From the NCBI GenBank assembly GCA_008501835.1, contig QQUB01000603.1, positions 1 to 8,247 of the forward strand: a stretch of 8,247 bases of DNA, in the 5' to 3' direction. Under the pieces are notes generated by a model that was not told the DNA's origin, searched no databases, and saw nothing but the letters and a program-made list of their open reading frames with translations. A program made the translations under genes and the position numbers. The stretch's first letter is position 1, and each line of letters begins with the position of its first letter. The stretch comes from Bacteroidota bacterium. Its GTDB lineage: Bacteria > Bacteroidota > Bacteroidia > Chitinophagales > Saprospiraceae. Shown piece after piece: positions 7,567-8,247 of the stretch.

Positions 7567-7621
7567 CGGTACAAACCCAAATCGCAATTCGCCCTTTGAT
7601 TAAAATTTAATTGAACAGGAT

Positions 7622-8247
7622 ATGAAGATAAAGCTACTCCGCCCTTTAAAGCTTACTTTTTTGACAGGTCTCCTTTTAAGCACCCTGTTAAACCTCGCGC
7701 TGGCCAATACTGATCCAGCTAAAAAATATCAGGAAGCCCCTCCGGTATTCATTGACCCGGTACCAAATGATACTACCGTTAACTGCCTTTCAGAGGTTCC
7801 TGCTCAAATGGACCTGACGGCTATGGACGACATGGGCACCACATTCAGTGTAACTCCATTTGACAACCCCAATCCGGCAGCTATCAACCCCTGCACCGGA
7901 GGATCTTTCACCAGAATATGGAGAGCCATCGCCGATATGGACACAACCACTGTTACCCAGATGATTACCATCCTCCCCGACACACAAGCTCCTTTGGCAA
8001 ATATCCCGGAACTGAACGATACCGTTTCCTGTGAATTAAGCAGCCTTTCGGCAGATGTAAATCCACTTCGGTTTGATATTTGGGTCAATTCAGCAAGGGT
8101 GGCACTAGCGACTATGGCTACAGATGACTGCAGCGGTATTGACAACATTATCGATGACGCTCCCGCAGAATTTGAAGATCACTGTGGAACCATTGAAGTG
8201 ACTTTTACGATAATCGACAATTGCGGCGCTACGACTGATTGGGTTTC
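7622..8247 (+). CDS. Secreted HYR/Ig-like repeat protein, 3' end outside window
   Basis: The frame is open for 208 codons from the ATG at 7622 to the window edge. Residues 1-28 form a signal peptide (basic MKIKLLRPLK, hydrophobic LTFLTGLLLSTLL, ending LALA). From about residue 45 the protein reads as HYR/Ig-like modules of the kind found in very large Bacteroidota surface proteins. One module begins NDTTVNCLSEVP (49-60) and closes with TRIWRAIADMDTTTVTQMI and a DTQAP linker; the next begins NDTVSCELSSL (132-142) and contains ATDDCSGID and VTFTIIDNCGATTD. The conserved cysteines and RxWxAxD-like strand are typical. Such proteins often continue for thousands of residues and end in a T9SS sorting domain, but that part is not visible. 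It is transcribed divergently from the large mosaic gene. A surface adhesive role is inferred from the family. Confidence 0.88.
   Translation, partial: MKIKLLRPLKLTFLTGLLLSTLLNLALANTDPAKKYQEAPPVFIDPVPNDTTVNCLSEVPAQMDLTAMDDMGTTFSVTPFDNPNPAAINPCTGGSFTRIWRAIADMDTTTVTQMITILPDTQAPLANIPELNDTVSCELSSLSADVNPLRFDIWVNSARVALATMATDDCSGIDNIIDDAPAEFEDHCGTIEVTFTIIDNCGATTDWV

Larger units (their letters stand above)
6593..7621. other. Divergent intergenic region of about 1 kb without a credible gene
   Basis: This spacer separates two divergently transcribed secreted-protein genes. Open frames inside it are short and begin with TTG or GTG (7316-7558 plus; 7305-7538 minus), overlap each other antisense and resemble no family I know. 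It holds a purine-rich GGATGGATGAGTGGATGAG stretch near 6720-6738 with pyrimidine-rich CATCCATTTTTCC-type sequence 30 to 50 bases on, the GTTAC/GTAAC cluster at 6852-6903, the hairpin at 6981-7004, an imperfect inverted repeat CGAAGGGATT/AATCCTTCG (7011-7020/7050-7058) and a possible plus-strand promoter near 7559. On the minus strand, TACTTTTG (6878 to 6871) matches TAnnTTTG and could drive the large mosaic gene with a long leader of about 280 bases, but no -33 element is seen. Confidence 0.6.

Overview
The window looks like accessory, surface-protein-rich DNA from a member of the Bacteroidota, most likely a Saprospiria or related gliding-bacterium lineage. Four lines of evidence point there. 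Two large secreted proteins end in the gliding-motility-associated C-terminal domain (CHU_C, the type B sorting signal of the type IX secretion system, T9SS). One of them carries SprB-type repeats. A third protein starts a HYR/Ig-like adhesin. Start codons lack convincing Shine-Dalgarno sequences, while TAnnTTTG-like -7 elements, typical of Bacteroidota promoters, can be seen. The lineage below phylum is inference.

Layout. Bases 1-861 (minus) hold the N-terminal 287 codons of a secreted sialidase/BNR-type beta-propeller with four Asp-boxes; its 3' end lies outside the window. Bases 862-1118 are an intergenic spacer with a possible promoter and an interrupted inverted repeat that contains a GC-rich hairpin. 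Bases 1119-3086 (minus) encode a 655-residue T9SS type B protein with an N-terminal propeller-like region, a DUF11-like domain and two Ig-like domains. A 22-bp perfect inverted repeat fills most of the 110-bp gap to the next gene. Bases 3197-6592 (minus) encode a 1131-residue T9SS type B mosaic protein built around a two-fold repeat of a four-domain unit (Ig-like, jelly-roll-like, SprB, SprB). Bases 6593-7621 are a divergent intergenic region of about 1 kb without a credible gene. It holds GTTAC/GTAAC repeats, a second GC-rich hairpin and a candidate promoter. Bases 7622-8247 (plus) begin a secreted HYR-like repeat protein that runs off the window.

How the genes work together. All four products carry N-terminal export signals. 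The two complete ones also carry the C-terminal signal that sends T9SS clients to the outer surface or medium, so the window is best read as a cluster of exported, probably adhesive or envelope-associated proteins. None shows an assignable catalytic centre except the possible hydrolase relationship of the propeller at the left edge. The three minus-strand genes are spaced by 110 and 257 bp with hairpins between them, so they need not form one tight operon. I see no CRISPR array, transposase, tRNA, rRNA, toxin-antitoxin pair or defence system. The most notable structure is the intragenic four-domain duplication and the two unusual intergenic inverted repeats.
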